Below are positions 36,478 to 47,127 of a DNA stretch of 64,000 nucleotides, piece by piece. The number at the start of each line of letters is the position of its first letter. Positions within the stretch are counted from its first letter, which is position 1. Source of the DNA: Rhodeus uyekii (taxonomy: Eukaryota > Chordata > Actinopteri > Cypriniformes > Acheilognathidae); the NCBI GenBank assembly GCA_037043235.1, contig JAWRVZ010000246.1, positions 699,663 to 763,662 of the forward strand. Reading direction: 5' to 3'. The notes beneath the pieces are model-generated. The model was given only the letters and a program-made list of their open reading frames with translations, did not search any database and was not told the DNA's origin. Position numbers and translations under genes: made by a program.

Positions 36478-38649
36478 ACATGTATTTCTTCATCTCGTGG
36501 AAGATCAGTTTTTTTTTGTTCTTACAGAAATGTATGAGGTATGTTTCGTCAGGTGTGAGTGAGTGTAAGTGACTCATCCCGCCAGGTTGCGGAAACTGAC
36601 AGGTAGATCGGGTATAGTTGCCTGGCAACCGCGGTGGGGCGTGAACGCGCACGACAATCTCCTTCTTACAATGTCTTAATAGTGGATGCATATTTTGTCA
36701 TTTGAGGGCATGTACACTGACTTTATATAATTTTATTATATGTAATGTATTATTATTGCATAATAATTGTATGTATGATACTGTCAAGAACATGTCCACA
36801 TTTCAGTGCAAACACAAAAACAAAAATTAATATTGCACGAAGCAAATTAAGTTTATTTTTGCACCATAAGGTCCCATTAGTCCTGTGTGGTGACTAACAA
36901 TGAACAAAGTACTTGTTAATTATTGTTAATGTTATAATAATACAGCTGTTTGTTGTTTAGCTCTGGTCCTTTTATTAATAACTCTTACAACATTTGATTT
37001 TAGTGATGTATTTGTAAATCACGTAATTAAAATAAAGCTTTCAGAGTTTCTTTTCTTGTTTGCAAATGAAACGGATTTCATTTTCATTTCATAATCAATT
37101 GCAAAACGTCTTATCTCTTCTGTATATTTACTTTAATGCAATAAATATTGAATCGTTGCATTGTTGAATACAGCTGAAATGCTGGCTTTAATTATAAAAC
37201 CTTAATAAATGTGCTTAATTGTCATGAACGTAATGCCACAAACTTAGTGATACTAAAATAAGCTTGTGAGTGAAATATGACACTTATGGATTTCTTGCAC
37301 AAAGCAACCACATTTCTCCATAGTCTCAGATCTAAATGCATGCATTATTTTATTTTTTCTTAAGAGGTTTCGTGAGGTTTATACCACCGCAAAATTTTTG
37401 CCATGCTTTATTTACTTAATGTCTGTGCAACACATTGGCATTGTCTTCCCAAAAGCATTGCGAAATGTCTGTGCCGGACACTAGGAAGTCTGTCCGTCTT
37501 GCACCTGTTGCGAGAGGAAGCGCTTGTCCGTGGGTTTCTTTATCACGGATCAGGTTGCATTGTGTGCTCATAGCGACCGTATCCAAGGTCCATAGCTTTC
37601 AGGATGCATAACCAATTGCTTTTATGCAGAGGATCAGGGACCGTCAACAGAAATGCACGTTCCTGTCGTCGAACCGATTGACCCGGTTTGATCACATACC
37701 CACATATATGCCATTGCATTGCTTTCTGGGACTAGTTGTTACTCTGTGCATCACGTAAAAATCTTTATTGCTATTCTTGATGTGTGTAATATTAATTAAA
37801 TGCAACCATTGCACTCATTTCTGCATCGGCTTGTAAAACAGCCTTGCAATAAATTCTTCTATAAAAATGCTAATTGCTCTATAATGGAGTGCATGAGATG
37901 TTTTATCTCTGGAAGACTGTCGTAATGCTCGCGAGCGTGATCTGTGTTTGTAAGCTAAAACCCGGATGAACCTTGCCTCCAGGTCCATCACTCTTCAACT
38001 TCTCAATGGTGTAAATCTGGTTTTCTCAGAGTGAAAAGTGTTTATTGGATTCTGCAATTGAAGCAACCGCTTTAGAGCATCTCTAGTGTTACGCTAACAC
38101 CGTAACAGTAGATGCAATTTCCTTTAAACGTAAGATGCGTTCCCACGGCAAGAAATTCAAGACCCATTTGCATATATAATTTGATATTAGACTTCCTCTG
38201 AGGAACTAGACTCTCATAATGTCATTGTGCCTGCGGACGAAATTACAGCGCATTATCTAATGCAGCAAAGTGCCTTTTTATCTTATTTACACGGGTCTTG
38301 TAGTGAGATTTGTGTGTGTTGCATCTAAGAGAGCATTCAGTTTGACCCCGTCCTTTAGTACTGTCAAACTGAGCGCTTGTCATACCACAGGCAGTGAGTG
38401 TTGCTCAACGTACTTTTCTGAAAGAGTGCAACTAGAGTCCCGTGCACATGGCTGACTGCATTGCAAAGAGAGGAGGAGGTGCGCTGGATGGTGTGGCGAT
38501 GGCCCTGGGGTCCGTAAACTAGTTAAAACGTCTCTGCTCTTCCACGACAGCAACAAAACCATTGCAATGATCACTAGATCTCGGTTTGAATGTTCATGTG
38601 GTTCATGACCGTTGCTGTGAAATGTTGCCCTTTCATGGCTTAGTTTTGA

Positions 38650-39300
38650 TCCGCGAAGCACGCCGCTTGCAACACTAAGGTCATGGGTTCAACTCCAAGG
38701 GAAGCAAGAATTGATACAAAACGTACAGTGGTACCTCGAGATACGAAATTAATCCGTTCCGAGGCGGCGTTCGTATAATGAGTTTTTCGTATCTTTTTAC
38801 ATTTTACATGTAAAATGGCTAATCCGTTCCAAGCCCTCCAAAAACACCCCATTAAATTTCATAATAAAGCTAAATTGACCTATAAACAATGAAATAACGT
38901 AAAATGTCGAAGCTTACCTTTCGAGTGAGGCTATCTCCGAAAGTGGCGGCAGAGGAGGACAAACGGCAGATTACGTACGTACGTACACTTAACTTTACAA
39001 AAACACAAATTTAGTTTTGTGCGGAGTGGCTGAGCTAAAGCACGCCAGCACGTACATATAGAAGATGCATGATGGGAGGGATGCTGTCCAATTAGAGAGA
39101 AGGATCTCATGGCTTGGCTAGCATCAGGAACCAATGGGAGAGCAGGAGGATGGTGGCGAGTTACTATAACCAAGATGGCGGCGTGCGGCGCGAGTTTCAA
39201 AATTGTTATGGGGTGAATCTCGGACTTTCAGAAACCTTTTGTATCTTGAGGTACTACTGTACCTTGAAGATTACTTTGGATAAGTGTCTTCCTAATTGTA
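38650..39300 (+). mobile_element. tRNA-like SINE interrupted by pogo-like copy B
   Basis: SINE sequence at about 38,655-38,725 continues at 39,262-39,300. The break is at the same TA (ATGTA|CCTTGAA) as in the SINE at 1105-1995. Confidence 0.6.
38726..39259 (-). mobile_element. Second pogo-like non-autonomous family, copy B, in errfi1 intron 1
   Basis: The ends are CAGTGGTACCTCGAGATAC and TGAGGTACTACTG, with flanking TA at 38724-25 and 39260-61. It is the reverse complement of the family at 18342-18949, 534 bp here. The flanks are the two halves of a tRNA-like SINE (GGTCATGGGTTCAACTCC before, CCTTGAAGATTACTTTGG after). Confidence 0.75.
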
Positions 39301-39713
39301 AATCTTGGATGTTTCTCTTATGAATTGACTATATTAGGATCAGTTTGAATAGATTGATGTCTTTGATTGCAGATTTGAGATCAAACCTTTGCGTCGTCTC
39401 TAGAGTTTCAGAAGTAATTGCAATGTGTGAGATTACTAGGACTTTTCCTTTTAGAAAGTCACAATTTGATCTCCATTCTGGCTCATTGCTGTATAGGAGA
39501 AACTATTGAAACGTTAGATGTCGTTTGAGTTTTATCTAAAAAAATCTCTTGTGAAACTCAAAATAAGATGCATTAAAATCCTTTTCTCTGCAGAAAGTAA
39601 GTCTGAGAAGCAGGAGACTTCACTACATTTAATCTTGTTCCTGTGTAGGAGAAACGCTTTGTGTAGATGTTCCAGATATTCATGCTCTTGTCCTCCTCAT
39701 GGCTGTGTTTCAG

Positions 39714-39912
39714 GTACAGGCCAGCAGCTGCCAGCTTGGCGGGAGGAACATTTCCTGGCCTGAATGCGAACCGACTGCAGCTGGAGCATGTCCACTGCAG
39801 GCTTGACTGCCCAGGAGATCTGTTTACCCGCGCAAAGCCTTTTCCTGCGGGGCAGCCATTGGCATAGCATGGCCGGAGCTAAGCCCTCTTGGAAATACCA
39901 TGATCTACACAA
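39714..39912 (+). other. errfi1: errfi1 exon 2 (5' UTR end and coding start)
   Basis: The acceptor TTTCAG ends at 39713 and the donor GTGAGT starts at 39913. Bases 39714-39787 are 5' UTR. Coding begins at 39788 and gives 41 codons plus two bases. An in-frame ATG lies eight codons upstream (39764), directly preceded by an in-frame TGA. Confidence 0.85.
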
Positions 39913-41878
39913 GTGAGTGCACATTTTTCACGTTTTCAGCATTGAAAATTGATTAGTTTCGCATGGCTGAACCTGCAAACAGGAAGTGGTCTGCAACTTG
40001 TTGATAACTCTGATTTGTGCATCAGTCTGATTAGCTTTCCTATTTATATTTACAGTTTATGCCTCACCATTGATTCTTCTAGGGATTTTAACCATAAATC
40101 CCAGCAACGGGTGCTGCCGTCGTTTTCAGGAGCGGATAGTAAGTAACATGTCTTCATTATTAAAAGTGCACTCAAATTACATGCCCTGTACTCGGCCTCA
40201 AATGTATAGTGTATTTATCTTCTCCAACATGTGTATTACAGGAAATTGATAGTAACATCATAATCCAATTGATAAATATCAGAAACAAAAGCACCATAAC
40301 CGCAAAGTATTCTAAGTTAGCCATATTCGCTTTAAGAGCAGCGGATGGAAAGGTTTTGAATGAACAACAACAAATTAAGTTTCAGTCTGTTGCTCCATTT
40401 AGTCAAATATAGTTTGCACGGTAATTTAATGCTGTTTTTGTCACAATATTTATTTTCTTTGTCCTTTGACCTGCATGAAAGTCCTTAGCCTATGGCTTGA
40501 AGTAAGTTGCGTGCTAGCAACACCAAGGACATGGGTTTAATTCCCAGGAATGCACAAACTGATAAAGTCCCTTAATTCTCTTTTGTATAAAAGTCCCTGC
40601 AAAATGTAATCCTGTTGGAGAAAATCATTCGCTTTAAGGCTGTGTAATTTGTTCCACTTGCAGCCACATCTTTAGCGCTGTTGAAAGTTGTTGTTTTTGC
40701 ATTAAAGAACATTTGATTAATTTCAGTCTTAAAATGGCTATATTCTCATTATCTGCCGTCTTTCCATTCAAACAGAACAGCGGACTCATGTTCAATCAGC
40801 AAACAGCCCAGGAGGCCAGCCCTTGCCCCCCAAAAAGCCCAGACCTTCCCAGCTCACCATGTACACAGACTCTTCTAGCCCTGCCAAAGACGACCAAGTG
40901 GTTCCCTGCTTTCAACGTCTAACCGTATCTGACCACATCAGTCCCCCACAGACGCCCAGCCGGGTCACCAAACCCCTTCCCCCAATTCCCGGTTCAGCAG
41001 AGCTTTCCCCGGATCAGGCTGTGGACAGTGAAGTCGAGTTCTTCAATGGAGACGACAGTCGCTGCCTAGTTTCCGACGCTTCCTCCAAACCCTCTCCTTT
41101 CCGCTACGGGATGCCCAGTAGGAGGAGTTTCCGGGGCTGTGGACAGATCAACTACGCCTACTTTGAAGGTCCAGCATCCCAGAAGAAGCAACAGCAACCT
41201 CCTCAGAAGCTGAGGCAGGAGCGGGAAAACCAGCAGAGGGAACAGGAGCTCCGTGACCAGCAGAACTGTCTCAGACAGCAGGAACGAACGCAAAGAAAGC
41301 TGCGGCGCTCCCATTCCGGCCCTGCCGGCTGCTTCAACAAACCCACCTCCTTCCGGCTGTCCAGTCACCACTGGAATACACAATGCCCGGATAAACCGGA
41401 AGTTCCTCCTAGAGTTCCACTTCCCCCACGACCCATCAAAACCGGAGACTACCGCCGCTGGTCAGCTGAAGTCTCGTCAGGAGCAAACAGCGACGATGAC
41501 CGGCCTCCGAAAGTCCCGCCTAGAGAACCTTTATCCGCCAGTAGTTCCCGCACCCCGAGCCCAAAGAGCCTCCCAATGTACCTCAACGGGATCATGCCCC
41601 CTACACAAAGCTTTGCCCCGGATCCCAAATACGTCAGTCGCGGTCTGCAACGACAGAACAGCGAGGGCTCTCCATGCATTCTGCCCGTCATGGAGAACGG
41701 CAGGCAAGCCAGCAACACGCACTACTTCCTGTTGTCGCAGCGCCCGCAGTACCTGGACAAACATGAGAAGTATTTAACGGACAGCACAGCGAGTCGAGGC
41801 ACGGACGCCTCCGATTCCAGTTCGGACTGGGACTGTCAAAGCAAAAGGAAAACCACGCGGCAAATAGATTTGGTATGA
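39788..41878 (+). CDS. errfi1: errfi1 (Mig-6), ERBB receptor feedback inhibitor 1, three coding exons
   Basis: Cytoplasmic adaptor that binds activated EGFR/ErbB kinases and inhibits them. Coding exons are 39788-39912, 40083-40138 and 40776-41878. All introns are GT-AG with phases that join exactly, giving 427 residues and stop TGA. The N-terminus MSTAGLTAQEICLP matches the CRIB-like start of vertebrate Mig-6. Other hallmarks are SRRSFRGCGQINYAYF (about residues 175-190), the 14-3-3-type motif RRSHSGPAG (about 238-246), SH3-binding PPRVPLPPRP (about 271-280), PPKVPPREP (about 304-312), and the EGFR-binding segments around MPPTQSFAPDPKYVS (about 334-348) and NTHYFLL (about 374-380). A Q/E/R-rich stretch at about 196-236 is absent from the human protein as I recall it. 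The second tyrosine of the human YY pair is Phe here. Start 39788 is chosen by homology and because it has A at -3; an in-frame ATG at 39764 would add eight residues but has T at -3. Fish can carry two errfi1 paralogues, and I cannot say which this is. Confidence 0.95.
40083..40138 (+). other. errfi1: errfi1 exon 3 (56 bp)
   Basis: Acceptor TTCTAG ends at 40082 and donor GTAAGT starts at 40139. The exon completes a Lys codon from exon 2 and adds 18 codons (DFNHKSQQRVLP...) plus one base. It aligns loosely with the human stretch around SSAQERLIPLG. The phase joins exactly to the next exon at 40776. Confidence 0.8.
40488..40612 (+). mobile_element. SINE remnant in errfi1 intron 3
   Basis: GCTAGCAACACCAAGGACAT then GGGTTTAATTCCCAGGAATG, and a tail TGTATAAAAGTCCCTGCAAA. 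It fills part of the 637-bp intron 40139-40775. Confidence 0.55.
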
Positions 41879-43515
41879 AATAAGCGAGCGATCGCTCGTT
41901 CGAAGACTCTTTCCGCTGCTTTGTTGCTGTAGCGAGTCGCGCATGAATCGCAGTTACTGGGATTTCTCTTGTTTCGCTCTCAACCCGGAAACCGTCAACG
42001 GTTCTCTTAGAGCGAGCTGGGAAATGTTATTTCATTGTCATGTGAAATGCAAGTGTTGAAATGATAACATGGTGCAGTTGATCGGTATCAGCTGGTCTGG
42101 TACCTCCATTCTTCAGTGTTGTAAATTTTCCTAGTCTCATTTTATATTGCATTGATTTATCTTTCATAATGTCTGGGATCATTGAGCATGTTCGTCTGAT
42201 CATAGGGACATCGGGTCAGTAATGCTTCTGTACGTTTGTCGTCTACCATATATGAAGTATAAAAACAGCCTGGCTTTTTTTGCGGCCAGCATTTTAAGTG
42301 AAGGTTATTCCATCTTTTTGCACTGCGTACTGCATGAAATCTGATGCATGCACTATTGCGCAGTTCTTCTGTCGGACTATTGCTCTCAGCCTTTTATGTA
42401 CAACTTGCAGTCTTGAGTGTGTATGTGTGTTACATAGGAGCAAGCTAAGTATTGCTTTTCTCTTGAGTCGAGTGTGTTGAGTGATACGAGAGCTGAATGT
42501 GTTACACTTTGCCCAATTTTGGCACTGCTTTTTATAAGCTGCTTAAAACGGCAGCTGATATGTTGCCTTCTGAATGAACTGAGTATTTCCGATCCCTGGC
42601 TTCTCGCTAAGGTGTAGTGTGTTCTTTTGTTGCACAAAAAGCAATACTTGTAAAACCTGTGAATGTTTATCTCCTCTTTTTAAAATGCTGTCTCCACGTG
42701 AAGCTGTGAGCCATTGTCTGGAATAGGATTTTCTCCAGTACTACCTCCCATTATAGTTTTAGTTCTTAAATCCCCAACTACAAAGACTCAACAAATACAA
42801 TCTCCCTTGATGCACGCAACAAGGAAACGATTGCCCTTAGTCTGTTTCTGTTTTGCCCATTCAAAACAGTCAGTCATTAACACTTCCTCAATGAAAACCA
42901 TTTAAGACTTTGTGGAGTTAAAGTCCATATGTTGCGTTTGGCTGAGCTCACACATACTGATCTTCCTGTTACTGTACGTGCATTCCTGTTAGACGTGATT
43001 ACAATGGGTGTGGGCACCAGAGACTTTGGCTGCTGGCAGCTGGTGAATGAGATGGTTTTTATTTTATCGTTTCCAGAACTATCGTGATTGACTCCGTAAA
43101 TGTAGCAAGTGCCATGCAGTTTGAAAGGAAAAAGAGGAAAGTAAGACTATAAAACATTGTTTGGAAGCTTTGAGATGAAGTACAACTTTCCGTCTCACAA
43201 AGGGATTTTAATTCATTTGATGCAACATTTTTTTCCCTCTTTTACCAGTTTATGTATCGAAATGTTTACATTTGTTTCCCCCACCTTTTTTTCTTTTCCA
43301 CAGTCTTACCTAAAAATGAAGGAATTGACACCTCTGCTGTCTTCTGTGTTTTGTATGTTTTTTTTTATATACATGTATATAAAAATGCAAAGTGCACTGA
43401 TAAAACAGTATGTTGTGATGTGTAAAAGTATTTAACATTGTCCTTTTATCCAAGCTGAATAGTTCTTAGTGTATTGTATCCAAAGTAATAGAAATAAATA
43501 CTTATTTATGAATGG
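41879..43515 (+). other. errfi1: errfi1 3' UTR
   Basis: No coding signal follows the stop codon at 41878. An AATAAA at 43493-43498 gives a 3' UTR of about 1.6 kb, similar to the human transcript as I recall it. The small frames inside it look random. The cleavage point, taken as about 15-20 bases after the signal, is inferred. Confidence 0.65.
43493..43498 (+). terminator. errfi1 poly(A) signal AATAAA
   Basis: A canonical AATAAA sits about 1.6 kb after the errfi1 stop codon and is followed by T/GT-rich sequence. It is the best signal I saw between the stop and the next gene. Confidence 0.6.
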
Positions 43516-45022
43516 AGTTTGTTTTTATCTGATATTCTGTTGCGTTTGGTTCTGTGAAGTATGTCGTATCTCTGAGGAACATGGAGATATAGCCGTTTTG
43601 CCTGTTTTATCACATCCACGCCCCTGTGCTCTGCCTCATTACTACTGGCCTGGATCCAGACAGGAGGAAGGTGAACCGTGCTTTTGCACTTTAAAACTGA
43701 TCTTGGATCTGTGGTTCGAAGGGATGCGTGTATCGGAGCTGCTTTACAGGGCAAACCTGGGGCTCAACCTACTCTCATAGACCGGTGTTTTCTGCCTTGC
43801 TGATTGGGGAAAATGCTGTTTCTCTGGTCTTTTTTTGTTTCTCTGGCCTTCAAAACGATAAGCAAACTACATTTTTGCATGTACAAAAACCTATAAATTT
43901 AACAAGTGGAGAAATTTGGCTTGGATGATAATTTTTATTAATTGATTTTTTTACATTAATTAAAACTGAAAAGTTTAAGTCATGCATTTTGTAATTTTAT
44001 TAGCTTTTAATTTTAGTAAACTTTAGTAGTTTTCAAGCTTTTATTTCTTTCAAAAACACTTCTGAGGATTATTGGGCAATGTGAATGTGCTGCTTCAAAA
44101 AATTATAGAACTAATAATGACTAGGATTTGTTTTTTTAATTCAAACTTGTATCTTGTGCCATTAAAACATGAAATATGTCCTAAAAATAATAGTAATGAC
44201 TCTGAATGGACATTTCAGTGATGTTCTAAGTCTATTCAGCTCGCAGGCAAAGTGGAAATGACTCTTTGCAAACCAGTAATTCAACTCTTAGAGAAAGATA
44301 AGCTTCCTGATCAAACGCAAACAAAAGGGAGGAACAGAAGATAGTTGAACCACATGCATCAAGGTCCAAAAAAAAGAAGCAAAAGACTGGTTTAGATGGC
44401 CTTGACTCAAATATATTACTTGTCAACCCAATGAAACCATTCACTAACATGCACATACACACAGAAACATGCATGATTACTATCTAAATGAGGACATACC
44501 ATAGATTTCTATTGTTTTATATGAAGCTAATTATAATTATTACAGACGAACCCAAGCCTACGCCCTTCACCTGTCATTAAAAAGAGAATGGTTTACATTT
44601 TTAGAATTTAGAAACCCATTTACTTGTCATGTAAACCAAAGCTTTTCATTTCTAGGCAAGCAAGATGTGAAAGACTTCCTTCCTGTGGTCTAAAAAAAAT
44701 TTAATTAAAATTTAAGTGATGATCAGTTACATCCATTTTAACATCACACACCTTCAAATCTATAGCTAGTGACCCGAACAAAGTTCTGCTTATTTAAAAT
44801 GATTTGTAAGAGTAATCCTCACAAAGTTTATGGTAGGTTTTGCCAGAATGATTAACTTGAGGAAAAGCAACTAAATGTGAATTCTTTTAATTCTGTGTTC
44901 TCTGAATGTGAGGCTGTTTACAGGCCATAGGCTTTCTTTCTTTCATGTCTTTGTCTTCTGCTGATAATCGTGCAGGTGTGGCCCGAGGGCAACCAGTTGG
45001 TCATTTGCATGCGGTCAACAGG

Positions 45023-45155
45023 GATGGCCAAGTGGTTAAAGAGCTGGGCTAGCAACTGAAAGGTTGTGGGTTCAAACAACACACTCCATGAACTATCGCC
45101 ATAAGAGCATCATCCTTGAAATAAGTGTAAATTTGGATAAAAGCCTCAGTTAGAT
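45023..45155 (+). mobile_element. tRNA(Ser/Leu)-like SINE
   Basis: GGGATGGCCAAGTGGTTAAA resembles the A-box half of a tRNA-Ser/Leu, followed by GGTTGTGGGTTCAAACA (B box) and the SINE tail AATTTGGATAAAAGCCTC. The Ser/Leu-like head differs from that of the other SINE family here. It is too diverged to be a functional tRNA. Confidence 0.6.
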
Positions 45156-46140
45156 CAGGGCAATGGTTTGTGTAGGGTTGAGAGAATGGGCTACAGTAAT
45201 GTTTACAAGAAAAAGATGCTTTTGATGAGAAACAGAAGTCAAATATTAGATGAGGATTAGCTGGCGTGTATTTAAGTCTGCAGCGCCTCCTAGTGGCTCA
45301 AGTTTGACATGGCAACAATATTTTCATATTTAGTCAACATGATGCACAGAGTCCATTTTAATGTTGCATATATGCTTTATTTTAAGAATTTCAGTTGCAA
45401 ATATGTATCCACCACAGTTATTTTCTTTATAAATATTAATTTAACAATCTCTTAATGTGCTTCTCAATGTAAACATATGCAATACCGTGCTATCATATAA
45501 AAAAGCATAGATATATATACATGTACAACAAAAACAATCATCAGCATAACCAATTAATTACTTGCTACTAATTTTACAGTGTAGTTAGATTACTTTACTA
45601 ATGACTCATTATAACTATTTACTCTGTAAATCCCACATCAACCAGTTGAACAAAAAGATATATAAGTTTCAAATAAATAATATAAAATATCACAATTATT
45701 CTTGAGCTTTCCAAAGTATTTAAAGGGAGGAGAATATATATATATATATAAAAAACATAGGCAACATTTTAATGTTAGATGTTAAAATCACAATTGTTTT
45801 AAATAGAATTGTTCTATAGTCTATATAGTATTCAGTGCATTTACATCAGAAGTAACTGTAATTCAATTAGAGAAAAATTAAGAGTTATCCCTTAATTACT
45901 TCCAAGGGAAAATTAATTACATTACAGGAATTAATTACAGAGTAATGTACACTGATTAGATTGTTTATTTATGATGACTATTATAAATACTGTAGTTTTT
46001 TTTAGTTCCCAAAATAACATACATGGGGAATTATTTTCTTTTTTTCTCTACATTTCTACTTAGCTCTCGCTTGTTTCCTAATCTAGGTTTTAATTTATCC
46101 TTAATAAATACAACAGAATGTAAACAAGCAATCTGGTTTG

Positions 46141-46188
46141 TATGTGTGTGAGCGAGTGTTTGTGTGTGTGTGTATGTGTGTGCGCGCA
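46141..46188. repeat. (GT)n tract
   Basis: Interrupted GT repeats directly upstream of the promoter-like cluster at 46,200. Confidence 0.75.
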
Positions 46189-46199
46189 GGTTGGGCAAG

Positions 46200-46349
46200 A
46201 AGCCCCGCCCACATCACCGTTCATTGGACCGATTTGCAGATCCTGCTATATATTAATGAGCAAACATGGAGGATAATAATACTTGACAAACTATAAACGA
46301 TAAAAGCATGCCCTCTAGTGAAGCATCACAGAAGTCATGAACATACAAG
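46200..46349 (+). promoter_or_regulatory. Promoter-like cluster with a possible short first exon
   Basis: CCCCGCCC (GC box, about 46203-46210), ATTGG (46223) and TATATATTAA (about 46247) are followed by an ATG (46337) and a good donor AAG|GTATGT at 46349/46350. The arrangement would drive plus-strand, antisense transcription into the mucin gene. It may be part of a repeat. Confidence 0.2.
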
Positions 46350-46806
46350 GTATGTGTGCTCAGGATTGTTCAGATTGGCTGTGTTTTGTGGTTGATTGTG
46401 CACATTTGCATGGTGAGAAGTTTATATAATGTAGTGGACCTGTTGGCATATAAACTACATTTTACAAACCACCACCATATTCATTTGTTGGCGAATGCCA
46501 GTGTTCAGGTGGCCATTAAAGTGACTGAGGTGCTGTACTTTGTTCTAGTGCTATATTGATCTTATTATGAAAACATTTACAGTATTTTGACTTGAAATAC
46601 TCCAAATACTCTAAAACTAACCCAGTAAATGCATGTATTATCATGTTGGCTGTCTGAGATAATAGTGTCCTTAAAAAATATATATCTTTAAATAATATCT
46701 GTCATCTCTTTTCATCAGACATCCATCACTTCAGTTGGTCTGTATCTGTTGCAGAGAGGAGGACAAAAAGGATTAGAATAGGTGTATTGTATGGCAAGAG
46801 CAAACA

Positions 46807-46812
46807 TTTATT
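46807..46812 (-). terminator. Candidate mucin poly(A) signal
   Basis: AATAAA on the minus strand lies 45 bases past the TAG stop, which would give a very short 3' UTR. Other AATAAA-like words occur further on, so this choice is tentative. Confidence 0.4.
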
Positions 46813-46856
46813 TCCTTTTCTTATATAATTATAAAATGACAGCACAATTGCTCATC

Positions 46857-47127
46857 CTACCATGCAGATGAATTATCATTGATTGGTTCGAAAGACCCTG
46901 ATTCTGAATCTTCGGTGACTAAATAGTTTTGATGATCAATGCCTCTGTCTGTGGATCCTGCAATAATAATAATAATTGTCATATTTTAAATAATCACATT
47001 GTCACATAATATCTGATATTTCATGTCGACTAAAGCACGCATTTAGCAATAACTCGACAACATACCACTTGATGAAAAATCAAAGAAGACGTCATCGAAA
47101 ATGGATAACTTCCTTGTTCTTGATGTT
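46857..47127 (-). other. Mucin cytoplasmic tail exons
   Basis: Exons 47127-47066 and 46957-46857 encode a tail of about 56 residues: RTRKLSIFDDVFFDF, then SSSGSTDRGIDHQNYLVTED, then SESGSFEPINDNSSAW and TAG. One Tyr (NYLV) could be phosphorylated. The C-terminus SSAW is not the class I PDZ ligand (TSF) that human MUC17 carries as I recall it. Confidence 0.8.

Larger units (their letters stand above)
43516..46780. other. Intergenic spacer between convergent genes
   Basis: AT-rich spacer of about 3.3 kb between the 3' ends of errfi1 (plus) and the mucin (minus). It holds a SINE (45,023), an (AT)n tract near 45,737 and the promoter-like cluster at 46,200. The frame at 43,469-43,780 shows no family or splice signal. 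Confidence 0.6.

Noticed and set aside
40823..40825. TTG at 40823 as the start of the errfi1 frame
   Set aside because: The frame extends upstream to the splice acceptor, and the true N-terminus is in exon 2 at 39788.
40713..40922. A 69-codon frame covering the start of errfi1 exon 4
   Set aside because: It runs through the intron and is out of frame with Mig-6. The exon begins at 40776 after AACAG.
41066..41777. Frames of 77-174 codons overlapping the last errfi1 exon
   Set aside because: They are shadows of the conserved Mig-6 frame, favoured by the high GC content of the exon.
43469..43780. A 103-codon frame after errfi1
   Set aside because: It overlaps the errfi1 poly(A) signal, has no splice context and no recognisable family.
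45024..45082. A tRNA-Ser/Leu gene
   Set aside because: The A and B boxes are recognisable, but the arms do not pair well and a SINE tail follows.
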